Below are positions 8,357 to 16,371 of a stretch of 64,000 nt of DNA, piece after piece. A model generated the notes under the pieces. That model saw nothing but the letters and a program-made list of their open reading frames with translations, did not search any database and was not told the DNA's origin. How positions within the stretch are numbered: position 1 is the first letter of the stretch; the number at the start of each line of letters is the position of its first letter. A program made the position numbers and the translations under genes. Source of the DNA: an uncultured Thiothrix sp. Lineage in GTDB: Bacteria; Pseudomonadota; Gammaproteobacteria; Thiotrichales; Thiotrichaceae. Where the stretch lies: positions 1-64,000 of the forward strand of contig NZ_CALMZC010000012.1 of the NCBI RefSeq assembly GCF_937873765.1. The letters run 5' to 3'.

Positions 8357-9031
8357 ATGAAAATTGATCAGCGTCACTATGACAAAAATCCAAGCAGTTT
8401 AGGCGAAAGCCTATTCATTTACGGCCTCACCGCTTTGTTCTTAGGTTTAATGTTGCTGGAGATTTTTACTCATTATGAACCGCGCAAACTAGCTGCTTTA
8501 TTCTTCATTTTGTGGTGGCTCCCTTTAGTTCTTGTCCACGAATTTGGACATGCTGTGGTAGCACACGCTTTAGGCTGGCAGATACAGCGCACCGTGATTG
8601 GTTTTGGCCGCATCGTTTATCAAGGCCAACTATTTCGTGCCCCTCTAGAGCTACGCCTAATTCCACTTGAAGGTTTTGTACAGTTTAATCCAGTGTATGG
8701 TCGAGGAATGCGTTACAAGCATGCCCTCACCTACTTCGCTGGCCCCGGCATTGAACTCTTGTTGGCGTTTAGCATTATTCTGCTGATGGGTCGGGATAAT
8801 TTCTTTGTGATCGAAGATGACTACACGAAACTAGCTTTCCAAGCATTGGCTTATGCAGCCTTAGCAGGTGCGATCATTAATTTAATCCCCATGGGCGTGG
8901 TCACACGCGACGGTGAAACACCCAATGATGGCTTAGGCATTTTAGTGAGCTTATTCAGTAGCGAAACAGACTATCAGAAGTCCATAACCAAGGAGCGCGA
9001 GCCAGAAGACCCTAACTCGCGCCCGTTCTAA
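8357..9031 (+). CDS. M50-type membrane metalloprotease
   Basis: 224 residues with about four to five membrane segments. The zinc motif HEFGH at 61-65 lies inside a hydrophobic segment, as in site-2 proteases, and a later NLIPMG segment with NDGLG (about 193-210) resembles the second metal-ligand region of the M50 family. No PDZ domain, so it belongs to the short, minimal group. Substrate unknown; the family cleaves membrane-anchored regulators within the bilayer. It stands alone and converges on the secreted-protein gene downstream. No clear ribosome site. Confidence 0.75.
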   Translation: MKIDQRHYDKNPSSLGESLFIYGLTALFLGLMLLEIFTHYEPRKLAALFFILWWLPLVLVHEFGHAVVAHALGWQIQRTVIGFGRIVYQGQLFRAPLELRLIPLEGFVQFNPVYGRGMRYKHALTYFAGPGIELLLAFSIILLMGRDNFFVIEDDYTKLAFQALAYAALAGAIINLIPMGVVTRDGETPNDGLGILVSLFSSETDYQKSITKEREPEDPNSRPF

Positions 9032-9032
9032 G

Positions 9033-9425
9033 TTATTTTACTGGGCTACTCGCTGGAAAACCAACGGATACATCATCAGATGGGCAGTTGGCTAACTTGG
9101 AGACATTCAAATACGAGCCTTCCGCATTGCGCACAAAGGTATAGGCTAAGTCTAGCTCTTTACCATTCGCCTTAACTGACCAATACTCCTGCTCTTGGCG
9201 AGCCTGTATATCAGTAATAAGCTGCTCGGGCTTAGAGTAAAAATCTTTATCGCCGCAAGGCTCACAAAACTCCACCATCGTTCCACCCGGCTTTAGGAAA
9301 TCTAAAGCATTGCCCGCTTGCTCTACAGAAATAAGTGCACATTGATCAGCCCAAGCAGCGTGCATCAAAATTCCGCTAGATAAAGCAACTAAGATTAATT
9401 TTTTAGATTGAACCGCTTTATTTTT
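9033..9425 (-). CDS. Small secreted hypothetical protein
   Basis: Start chosen at the ATG beginning MKNKAVQSKK (130 residues) because a basic stretch and hydrophobic core ending in AAWA follow, forming a signal peptide; an upstream ATG at 9443 is possible. The mature part is short, has six cysteines including CEPCGDKD, and matches no family I recognise. Probably periplasmic with disulfides. It converges with the M50 protease gene, one base apart. Confidence 0.6.
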   Translation of the reverse strand, partial: KNKAVQSKKLILVALSSGILMHAAWADQCALISVEQAGNALDFLKPGGTMVEFCEPCGDKDFYSKPEQLITDIQARQEQEYWSVKANGKELDLAYTFVRNAEGSYLNVSKLANCPSDDVSVGFPASSPVK

Positions 9426-9586
9426 CATCAATTTCTCTCGCAAACTATTTATTATTTAGAGAACTGAAAATAACAAAAGTTTAACTTAAATTCATAAAAG
9501 GTATGTTTAATTTATAACCGTTTGTCGTATGCTCTTTAAAAAAAGACTAAAAATCCAGCATAATGAATGGGCATGCAATAAGTTCA

Positions 9587-9598
9587 CCAAGCGCTTGG
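9587..9598. promoter_or_regulatory. Palindrome upstream of acyl synthase
   Basis: Perfect 12-bp palindrome CCAAGCGCTTGG, 31 bases before the preferred synthase start at 9629. Position and symmetry suit a dimeric regulator such as the LuxR-like protein of the same cluster. It does not match the classic 20-bp lux box. Confidence 0.4.
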
Positions 9599-9628
9599 AT
9601 CCGGGCGACCTTTAGAGATCCAACTATA

Positions 9629-10192
9629 ATGAAAACAATAAACTATAAATACGATAGCATTTACCAGCCTTTAAAAGTGGTCAATGAAGGTACTGATATT
9701 AAAAAGATTTGGCGCTTAAGACAGAGCGAATACGGAAAACATTATCCTGCTATGAATGATGCAGCGAACGATGCTTACGATCATTATTCCTGTATTTTAT
9801 ATACTGAAGATGCAACTGGTGATATTACTAGCACGGGACGTTTAGTTTTAGATACTGACTTAGGCTTACCTGCTGACGAAATTATTCTCCATGAAATCAA
9901 TCTGTTACGCAAGAAACGTGGTGCTATTGCTGAACCAAGTCGCTTTGCCATTTCTGAGGCTGCACGGGGCATTCTACCCACTTATTTGCGTACTTATTAT
10001 CGACTCGCACGCGAAAATGCAATTAACTCGTTGATCTTTATCACTCGCGATAAAAATATTGGTTTTTATCGACGCGCTTTAGGGGCGAACTTAGTTTGTA
10101 AAGATGTAGGTTACAACTACGGTACAGATTATAAGTTCTCACTCCTAGAGTGGGAAATTAAAGCAAACGATCCTATTTACTCACAAGCCTAA
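9629..10192 (+). CDS. LuxI/FeeM-like N-acyl signal synthase (GNAT fold)
   Basis: 187 residues from the ATG at 9629, preferred over the in-frame ATG at 9563 because the family starts here and AGAGA precedes it. It shares the acyl-homoserine-lactone synthase signature: D48-x-Y-D51, G70-R71 in GRLVLD and E102-x-x-R105 in EPSRFAI, followed by FYRRALGA of the GNAT fold. Related FeeM enzymes use acyl-ACP to make N-acyl amino acids. The predicted product is therefore an N-acylated small molecule, class undecided between lactone and amino acid. First gene of a plus-strand run with a methyltransferase and a LuxR-like receptor. Confidence 0.7.
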   Translation: MKTINYKYDSIYQPLKVVNEGTDIKKIWRLRQSEYGKHYPAMNDAANDAYDHYSCILYTEDATGDITSTGRLVLDTDLGLPADEIILHEINLLRKKRGAIAEPSRFAISEAARGILPTYLRTYYRLARENAINSLIFITRDKNIGFYRRALGANLVCKDVGYNYGTDYKFSLLEWEIKANDPIYSQA

Positions 10193-10222
10193 TTGGGCAA
10201 AATCATATAATAAGGGCTATTC

Positions 10223-10903
10223 ATGAAAGCATTAGATAGTAATGAGAAACAAAAATACCGTTATCCAGAGTCTGATTGGAATAGTTATGCACGTTTGTTT
10301 GCGGCTGTAACGACTTCGGTACAGTTGGCTGTTTACCGCGAAGCCTGTTTGCATTTACGTGGCAACGTAGTAGACTGTGGTTGTGGTAGTGCGAAGATAG
10401 CGCCGTTTTTAGCGGATAATGAACAAGTTAGCAGCTATACTGGAGTGGATTATTCAGCAGAAATGGTGACTGCTGCTGAGTGGGTGCTTAGTACTTTAGA
10501 GCGAGATAACTTTAGTATTCAGCATAGTAAGATTGAAAACGCTGTAGGCTGTTATGATTCAGCTGTTTCAATCCAAAGCTATTACGCTTGGCCAGACCCC
10601 TTAGTGACTTTACAACACATCGCTGCTCTTTTGGTCAAAGGCGGGCAATTTGTCTTGGCAACCCCTAACCCTAGTTTAAGTTTAACTAAATTGGCAAAAG
10701 ATGCGCGTAAGGAATTAATCGCTCATCCTGATTTTCAGGCTTTTCAAGACTATAACCTGCAATTAGCCGCTAACCCGCAAGCTAATTTTGTCAGTATGGA
10801 TGCTTTAATCAAACAAGCACAGCAAGTAGGGTTTGAAGTGATCGAATGCCATCAACAGCATTTCCAGGGTGGGTTAAATTTTTTAGTACTAAGAAAAACA
10901 TAA
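10223..10903 (+). CDS. Class I SAM-dependent methyltransferase
   Basis: 226 residues with a Rossmann methyltransferase fold: motif I VVDCGCGSAK (about 49-58), TGVDYSAEMV as the acidic loop (about 73-82) and a later LVKGGQFVLATP strand. Substrate not predictable from sequence. It lies 30 bases after the acyl synthase and 53 before the LuxR-like gene, with AAGGG six bases before the ATG, so co-transcription is likely. By context it could methylate the acylated product, for example its carboxylate. Confidence 0.75.
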   Translation: MKALDSNEKQKYRYPESDWNSYARLFAAVTTSVQLAVYREACLHLRGNVVDCGCGSAKIAPFLADNEQVSSYTGVDYSAEMVTAAEWVLSTLERDNFSIQHSKIENAVGCYDSAVSIQSYYAWPDPLVTLQHIAALLVKGGQFVLATPNPSLSLTKLAKDARKELIAHPDFQAFQDYNLQLAANPQANFVSMDALIKQAQQVGFEVIECHQQHFQGGLNFLVLRKT

Positions 10904-10912
10904 AGTTAAATC

Positions 10913-10935
10913 ATCGTAAGTCGACAACTTGCGAT
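10913..10935 (+). promoter_or_regulatory. Inverted repeat before the LuxR-like gene
   Basis: Arms ATCGTAAGT and ACTTGCGAT (9 bp, one G-U) around five bases, between the methyltransferase stop and the LuxR-like start 22 bases downstream. No T-run follows, so it is not a terminator; an operator or an mRNA hairpin affecting translation are both possible. Confidence 0.45.
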
Positions 10936-10956
10936 ATGTAGAGGTGTAAAACGCTC

Positions 10957-11745
10957 ATGCCGCTTAAGCATGTTTTGGTGGGTCATTTTGTCGATGACTT
11001 ATATCAGGTTGAAACGGTATCTGAGCGTTTTCGCGTCTATGAAAACTACATTCATGCCTTAGGCTTCGACGGAGCAACCTACACCTTCTTTCCAAATATA
11101 TTGTGGGAATTTAATAATTCTTTCTCGCCAATTTTCCTACACACTCAGACCTATCCCACCGCTTTTTTAAAACACTATGCAGAGGCCAACTTCCATGAGT
11201 GTGATTTTGCCATTCGTGTAGGCCATAAGCTACGTCTAGAAAAAATGCCCCCTTTGCCTATTGCACTCGATTGGCATGACTATGAAATAGCTGGCCTAAT
11301 TAACGAAAATGAAACTAGCGTGATTGAAGTAGCACGTGAAGACTATGGCATTCGCAATGCACTGACTATTCCCACTCAACGTCCTGAAGCGGGGATTGGT
11401 GGTATGAGTGTGATTAGTAGTGAAAAAGGCGCGCGCTTCCAACATCTCAAACAAGAGAATATGGAAACGTTGCTCCGTTGTACTCAGTTGTTTCATGATA
11501 TTAGCTTTAGTAATTCACGGAACATTGCTATTTTTGCCCAACCCTTCTTACAGACACTAAAAAATAAAGAAATTCAAATACTTAGGCATTTGGCTTTAGG
11601 CTATCGTCTCAAACAAATTGATCAGGGTATTTCGTATCGTTATGCCACAAATATATTAGATGAGTTACGTGCTCGCATGGGGGGGATCACTAAAGATAAG
11701 CTCATGTACTTGATTGGCCAACTCCATTTGCTCGACTTGATTTGA
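10957..11745 (+). CDS. LuxR-family autoinducer-binding-like regulator
   Basis: 262 residues. The N-terminal domain keeps LuxR ligand-pocket residues in the right spacing: F70 (Trp57 position), Y74, D83 and W106 (in LDW). The C-terminal 60 residues are a divergent LuxR HTH (LKNKEIQILRHLALGYRLK) with an unusual recognition region, so DNA binding may have altered specificity. Family members bind acylated signals and change transcription. Directly downstream of the acyl synthase and methyltransferase, it is the likely receptor of their product. GAGGTG precedes the ATG by ten bases. Confidence 0.75.
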   Translation: MPLKHVLVGHFVDDLYQVETVSERFRVYENYIHALGFDGATYTFFPNILWEFNNSFSPIFLHTQTYPTAFLKHYAEANFHECDFAIRVGHKLRLEKMPPLPIALDWHDYEIAGLINENETSVIEVAREDYGIRNALTIPTQRPEAGIGGMSVISSEKGARFQHLKQENMETLLRCTQLFHDISFSNSRNIAIFAQPFLQTLKNKEIQILRHLALGYRLKQIDQGISYRYATNILDELRARMGGITKDKLMYLIGQLHLLDLI

Positions 11746-11772
11746 ACGCTTAAGTGGTTAATACAGATTGAA

Positions 11773-11792
11773 AATGTGGAAATTTCCATATT
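11773..11792. promoter_or_regulatory. Palindrome upstream of the small HTH gene
   Basis: Twenty-base palindrome with core TGGAAATTTCCA (11777-11788) and one mismatch per arm outside it, between the LuxR-like stop and the small HTH gene. Likely an operator for one of the two regulators; no binding protein is proven. Confidence 0.45.
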
Positions 11793-11857
11793 GAAGCTAC
11801 CTTTATAAACGGTAACACTCTGAACTGTCGGGAGATATGTTGAATGAGGGTACTTTT

Positions 11858-12100
11858 ATGTCGGGAATCGACTTGGCTGAATATATACAAGAACGTATGG
11901 ACACCCTAGGTTTATCGGTCACAGCAGCAGCAGGACGCTCAGGTGTTTCGCGCCAAACTTGGCACAAACTTATGCGTGCAGATATTCAGGAGGCTAAATT
12001 ATCTACGCTTATGCGGGTAGCACGTACTTTAGAAACGCCTGAACCCTATTTGTTAAACCTGTATTTCTATTCAGGTCGCAAACGAGCGAATCAAGGCTAG
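11858..12100 (+). CDS. Small Xre-type helix-turn-helix protein
   Basis: 80 residues from the ATG at 11858, which has GAGGG seven bases upstream; an in-frame ATG at 11837 has its purines too close. The HTH occupies about residues 15-50 (LSVTAAAGRSGVSRQTWHKL) and the rest is a short helix and basic tail. Probably a dimeric DNA-binding regulator, phage- or antitoxin-like in size, but no toxin partner is adjacent. It follows the LuxR-like gene after 112 bases with a palindrome in the gap, so it may belong to the same regulon. Confidence 0.7.
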   Translation: MSGIDLAEYIQERMDTLGLSVTAAAGRSGVSRQTWHKLMRADIQEAKLSTLMRVARTLETPEPYLLNLYFYSGRKRANQG

Positions 12101-12132
12101 AGCATCAGTAATAGCCAATTTCTGTAAGGCAA

Positions 12133-13533
12133 TCAACCAGCAAAGCGCAAAATCACCTTCAAACCCGGTTGATTATCCGCAAGCTCAACTTGAGCATCAT
12201 GTAAATCCGCAACGGCTTTGACTAAACTTAGGCCAAGGCCGTTGCCGGGTGTACTCCGCGCATTATCTAAACGCACAAAGCGTTTAAACACTCGCTCACG
12301 TTCTTCAGCAGGAATTCCAGGGCCTGTATCGCTGACAGTGAGCACTATATGGCCAGCTTGTTGCTCAGCGCTCAATTGGATGACACCCTCTTTAGGAGTG
12401 TATTTCACTGCATTATCCAAAAGATTAGTGATGACCTGTGCAATCAAATGCCTATTAGCCTGTAAAACTAAGCCAGCTTGTGCTTTGTAACTAAACTTAA
12501 TACCTTCCTCTTCGGCAACCGCTTCATACAATTCACCTAAGTCACTAATCAACTGATCCAGTTGAATGGCTGTCCAATCATCTCTGTGCACACCCGACTC
12601 TGCTTGAGCAATACTCAACAGAGCATTAAAGGTTTTGATTAAATCGTCAACATCCTGCAAGGCATCCTGTCTAAGCTGCTGAAAATGCTCAGCATCTATC
12701 GGCTGAAAGCGACTCGTATCTAGGCGATTCCGCAAACGATTGAGTGGATTACGTAAATCATGCGCGAGATTATCGGTTACCTCCCGTGTAGCCTTCATCA
12801 AGTTTTCGATTCTCTGCAGCATGCTGTTGAGAACTAGGCTCAAGCGATCAAATTCATCATTCCGCCGAGTGACAACCATGCGTTGGCTAAGATCACCGTT
12901 GATAATTTCCCCCGCGGTTTGCCGAATACTATCAATACGCCGCAACACACCATACCCCATCAGCCAGCCCCCTAAAACTGCGAGTAAGAACATCAAAGCA
13001 ATAGCTACCCACATACTTTTATAGAGCTTTTGCAATAAGGTATTTTGCTCACTCATATCAGCAGCTACCAGTAGCTGAGCTCCCCCTGGTAAACGTGTAA
13101 CGACCACTCGAGCATAAGCATCGCGTCTTACTTGTATATCTAAGTCGATAATCTCTAAAACATCACTGAACCTAAGCATACCAAACACACGCCGCCCATC
13201 TTCACTCATATATTCGGCTTCTAATTTCTTAGTAAAAGGTAGCTTGGTGTTAAGGTTTAAGGCATAAACATAGAAGTGTGGTTCTACACGTTCATCATGC
13301 TCTTCATTTCTTATTCGAATAGCATCACGCAACGCCTGCAAAGACCCATAAGTCTTAGCAAAATTAATTAATAGATCACTTTGCAACTCCAAACGAACAT
13401 CAGTCTGTTCACGGATTTGGCCTGAAGCGACCCAATAAATTGAAGCCATTGCTGCTCCAGCCACTAGGCTGAACAGCAAGGCATAAACTAGAGAAAGACG
13501 AAAAACAGTGGTATTAAGCAGCCGTCGGATCAT
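12133..13533 (-). CDS. Sensor histidine kinase
   Basis: 466 residues from the ATG at 13533, which overlaps the response regulator by 20 bases; a longer frame upstream would lie wholly inside that gene. Membrane segments near 10-35 and 173-195 flank a periplasmic sensor of about 140 residues, then HAMP, the H-box NLAHDLRNPLNR with His258, N-box NLLDNAVKYTP and G-boxes DTGPGIP and GNGLGLSLV. All catalytic motifs are intact. It phosphorylates the regulator encoded upstream. Stimulus unknown; the domain order matches QseC/PfeS-like kinases. Confidence 0.9.
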   Translation of the reverse strand: MIRRLLNTTVFRLSLVYALLFSLVAGAAMASIYWVASGQIREQTDVRLELQSDLLINFAKTYGSLQALRDAIRIRNEEHDERVEPHFYVYALNLNTKLPFTKKLEAEYMSEDGRRVFGMLRFSDVLEIIDLDIQVRRDAYARVVVTRLPGGAQLLVAADMSEQNTLLQKLYKSMWVAIALMFLLAVLGGWLMGYGVLRRIDSIRQTAGEIINGDLSQRMVVTRRNDEFDRLSLVLNSMLQRIENLMKATREVTDNLAHDLRNPLNRLRNRLDTSRFQPIDAEHFQQLRQDALQDVDDLIKTFNALLSIAQAESGVHRDDWTAIQLDQLISDLGELYEAVAEEEGIKFSYKAQAGLVLQANRHLIAQVITNLLDNAVKYTPKEGVIQLSAEQQAGHIVLTVSDTGPGIPAEERERVFKRFVRLDNARSTPGNGLGLSLVKAVADLHDAQVELADNQPGLKVILRFAG

Positions 13534-14197
13534 AGAGCATATAACCTGCTCCACGAATGGTATGCAGTAAAGGTGGGTCAAAATCGCGGTCAATCTTGCC
13601 ACGTAAGCGGCTAATGTGTACGTCAATCACATTGGTTTGTGGATCAAAATGATAATCCCACACCTTCTCTAAAAGCATAGTGCGGGTCACTACCTGCCCT
13701 GTATGGCGCATCAAATATTCAAGTAGCGTGAATTCACGAGGCTGCAAATTAATCACCGTACCTGCACGTTTGACTTGACGCTTCATTAAATCCATTTCCA
13801 GATCGAGTAAACGTAAAATTGTTTGCTCTTGCAAAGGTTGAGTGCGTCGGCCTAAGGCTTGTAAACGTGCGAGCAATTCGCTGAAAGCATAAGGTTTTAC
13901 TAAATAGTCATCACCACCTGCCCGTAAACCCTCTACACGATTGTCCACCTCACCAAGGGCACTTAGAATGAGAACCGGTGTAGTAATCCCGCGAGTGCGC
14001 AGCGTTTGAATGACTGATAAACCATCGCGCTTAGGCAACATACGATCGACAATTAACACATCATATTGACCTGTCGTGGCAAGATGCAGTCCATCCTCAC
14101 CATCTGCAGCATGATCAACAATATAACCGCTTTCAGCTAAGCCTTTCTGGATAAAGCTAGCAGTATGGATATCATCTTCAATGAGTAATATGTTCAT
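13514..14197 (-). CDS. OmpR-family response regulator
   Basis: 227 residues. Receiver domain with acidic pair ED7-8, phosphoacceptor Asp51 in IVDRMLPKRDG and the lysine of VKPYAF, followed by a winged-helix DNA-binding domain (about 125-222) with VTRTMLLEKVWDYHFDPQTN and RLRGKID. Most like the CusR/QseB group. It is the first gene of the two-component operon and overlaps the kinase gene. It is divergent from the PhoD-like gene 14248, with a short shared promoter region of about 50 bases. Confidence 0.9.
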   Translation of the reverse strand: MNILLIEDDIHTASFIQKGLAESGYIVDHAADGEDGLHLATTGQYDVLIVDRMLPKRDGLSVIQTLRTRGITTPVLILSALGEVDNRVEGLRAGGDDYLVKPYAFSELLARLQALGRRTQPLQEQTILRLLDLEMDLMKRQVKRAGTVINLQPREFTLLEYLMRHTGQVVTRTMLLEKVWDYHFDPQTNVIDVHISRLRGKIDRDFDPPLLHTIRGAGYMLYDPTAA

Positions 14198-14247
14198 AGT
14201 AAGAAAGCATAACGAGCTGTAAAAATGCTTGCCATGAACATTTGTTA

Positions 14248-16266
14248 ATGTACTCGTTAACTACTATAACTTTGCAATCAACCCTGACATCCTTAATATT
14301 GCCGTGCATGACTACTACTGAAGCCGTTGTTACCCATCAGAATGCTCAAGCTTTGCCTGCTATTTTAGCTGGGCCAATTTTGCGCCATGTCAGTAAACAC
14401 CAACTAGTGCTATGGCTGGTTACCTCACAAAACTATGCTATTCAAGCCAATTGTTATCAGGGTGATACGCTCCTAGCCTCCGCGAACTTCAGTCCTGATC
14501 ATGCAGGCTCAGTCGTTTTGGGCAGACAGGCCTTCTTAAACTTATTAGTGATTAATATTCCTCAGAACCTACCAGAGGACACTTGGCTTAGCTATGACCT
14601 TGGCTTACAACTCGATGATCAAGTTCAGTGGTTAGCCACCACCACGCCACAAATTCTATATGCAGGTGAAATTCGCCCCCGCTTTGCCTTTAAACCTAGA
14701 GTCACACAGGTACTACATGGCTCTTGTCGCAAGCCACATTATAGGGGGGGCGATGCCTTATTGGTGGTTGATCAACAACTAGCAGAAGCACGTACTTTGC
14801 CTGATCCGAGTGAGCAGCCTTCGCTCCTAATGATGACCGGTGATCAGGTCTATAACGATGATGTCGCAGGCCCGATGCTGCATGCAATTCATACCGTCAT
14901 TGCTCAGTTAGGCTTATATGAAGAGTCACTAGATAAAACTGAATTGCTGCACAGCCGTGAGCTACACAGTCAGCGTAAGCATTATTATCGTCGTACTGAA
15001 CTCTTACCCTCGAGTCCGGGTGGGCAAGGTTTACGGAAAATTTTTCGCGGGGCGCGTAAACCTATTTTTACTTCAGCAAATGCTGCTAATCATCTAGCCA
15101 CTTTAGCTGAAGTGCTAGGTATGTATTTGTTAGTCTGGTCACCTGCTCTATGGCCTTTCGTAGACTTAGATGATTTAACGGGATTAGAAGGTGAAGCCTT
15201 AGAGCGCTATCAGGCACAACTCTCTGCTATCAAGCACTTCGCTAACGGTTTGCCACAAGTTCAGCGAGTACTGGCTAGCATTCCCACGTATATGATCTTT
15301 GATGATCATGATATTACTGATGACTGGAATTTATCGCGTGATTGGGAGGAAAGCGCGTATGGTCACCCGCTATCGCGACGGATTATCGGCAATTGTTTAA
15401 TTGCCTATTTGCTCTGCCAAGCTTGGGGTAATGCGCCTGAGCGCTTCCCCGAACACTTGATTAAAGCAGTACAAGCCTTGTTCCGCACAGGCAAAGAAGC
15501 TTTACATGATTTGCTGATTGATCAGCTCCTAAAAATGGAGGGTTGGCATTATAGCTTAGCTACTCAACCCAAAATTGTGGTACTCGATACCCGTACCCAA
15601 CGTTGGCGTTCTGAAACTAGCGCCGCTGATCCTTCAGGTTTAATGGACTGGGAAACGCTGACTGAATTGCAGCAAGAACTCATTCATGAAAAAGCCGTCA
15701 TTTTAGTCTCAGCAGCGCCAATTTTTGGTGTGAAACTAATCGAGGTGGTGCAGCGCATATTCACTTGGTTGGGTGGCTCGCTAATGGTAGATGCAGAAAA
15801 CTGGATGGCGCATCCGGGTTCTGCGAATGTGATTTTGAATATTTTTCGCCACCGACACACCCCTCATAATTTCACGATTCTATCCGGTGATGTGCATTAT
15901 TCCTTTGTCTACGATGTGCGCTTACGCCATCACGAACAAACCCCACATATTTGGCAGATTACTGCGTCGGGTATTAAAAATGCCTTCCCAGAAAAACTAT
16001 TGAAAAACTTTGATTGGCTGAATCGCTGGCTATTTGCGAGCTATTCACCCCTTAATTGGTTTACCCGCCGTCGCCATATGCGTATTCAACAACGTCGCCC
16101 AAGTGACCATAGCGGTCGTTATCCACATCAGCGTTTATATAATGGTAGTGGGATTGGTCGGGTCTTTTTTGACGAAAACGGCGCACCAGACCGCATTCAA
16201 ATTCTTTCAACTCGGGATGAGTGTATTCAGTTCAACCGTGGTTATGAAAGTGATTGGATGGATTAA
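14248..16266 (+). CDS. PhoD-like metallophosphoesterase
   Basis: About 672 residues. Motifs LHGSCRKP (near 157), MMTGDQVYNDD (near 194), MIFDDHDITDDWN (near 350) and LSGDVHYSFVYD (near 545) are the metal-binding blocks of PhoD-type alkaline phosphatases/phospholipase D-like phosphodiesterases. No Tat or Sec signal is clear, so it may be cytoplasmic, unlike classic PhoD. Starts are uncertain: ATG 14248, TTG 14242 or ATG 14308, none with a good ribosome site. Substrate unknown. Confidence 0.75.
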   Translation: MYSLTTITLQSTLTSLILPCMTTTEAVVTHQNAQALPAILAGPILRHVSKHQLVLWLVTSQNYAIQANCYQGDTLLASANFSPDHAGSVVLGRQAFLNLLVINIPQNLPEDTWLSYDLGLQLDDQVQWLATTTPQILYAGEIRPRFAFKPRVTQVLHGSCRKPHYRGGDALLVVDQQLAEARTLPDPSEQPSLLMMTGDQVYNDDVAGPMLHAIHTVIAQLGLYEESLDKTELLHSRELHSQRKHYYRRTELLPSSPGGQGLRKIFRGARKPIFTSANAANHLATLAEVLGMYLLVWSPALWPFVDLDDLTGLEGEALERYQAQLSAIKHFANGLPQVQRVLASIPTYMIFDDHDITDDWNLSRDWEESAYGHPLSRRIIGNCLIAYLLCQAWGNAPERFPEHLIKAVQALFRTGKEALHDLLIDQLLKMEGWHYSLATQPKIVVLDTRTQRWRSETSAADPSGLMDWETLTELQQELIHEKAVILVSAAPIFGVKLIEVVQRIFTWLGGSLMVDAENWMAHPGSANVILNIFRHRHTPHNFTILSGDVHYSFVYDVRLRHHEQTPHIWQITASGIKNAFPEKLLKNFDWLNRWLFASYSPLNWFTRRRHMRIQQRRPSDHSGRYPHQRLYNGSGIGRVFFDENGAPDRIQILSTRDECIQFNRGYESDWMD

Positions 16267-16371
16267 AAATAAACCTTATTAGGTTACCGTTTTTTAACTT
16301 TTTGGAAAATCCACGGTAAGGTTGACCTAGCTAAGATCATCACCTATTGAACGCATTTGAGGATTTACTAA

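Noticed and set aside
9563..9628. 22-residue N-terminal extension of the acyl synthase
   Set aside because: It contains the candidate palindrome operator, and family members begin near the later ATG at 9629.
13534..13626. N-terminal extension of the histidine kinase
   Set aside because: It lies wholly within the response regulator coding sequence; the ATG at 13533 matches the usual short overlap.
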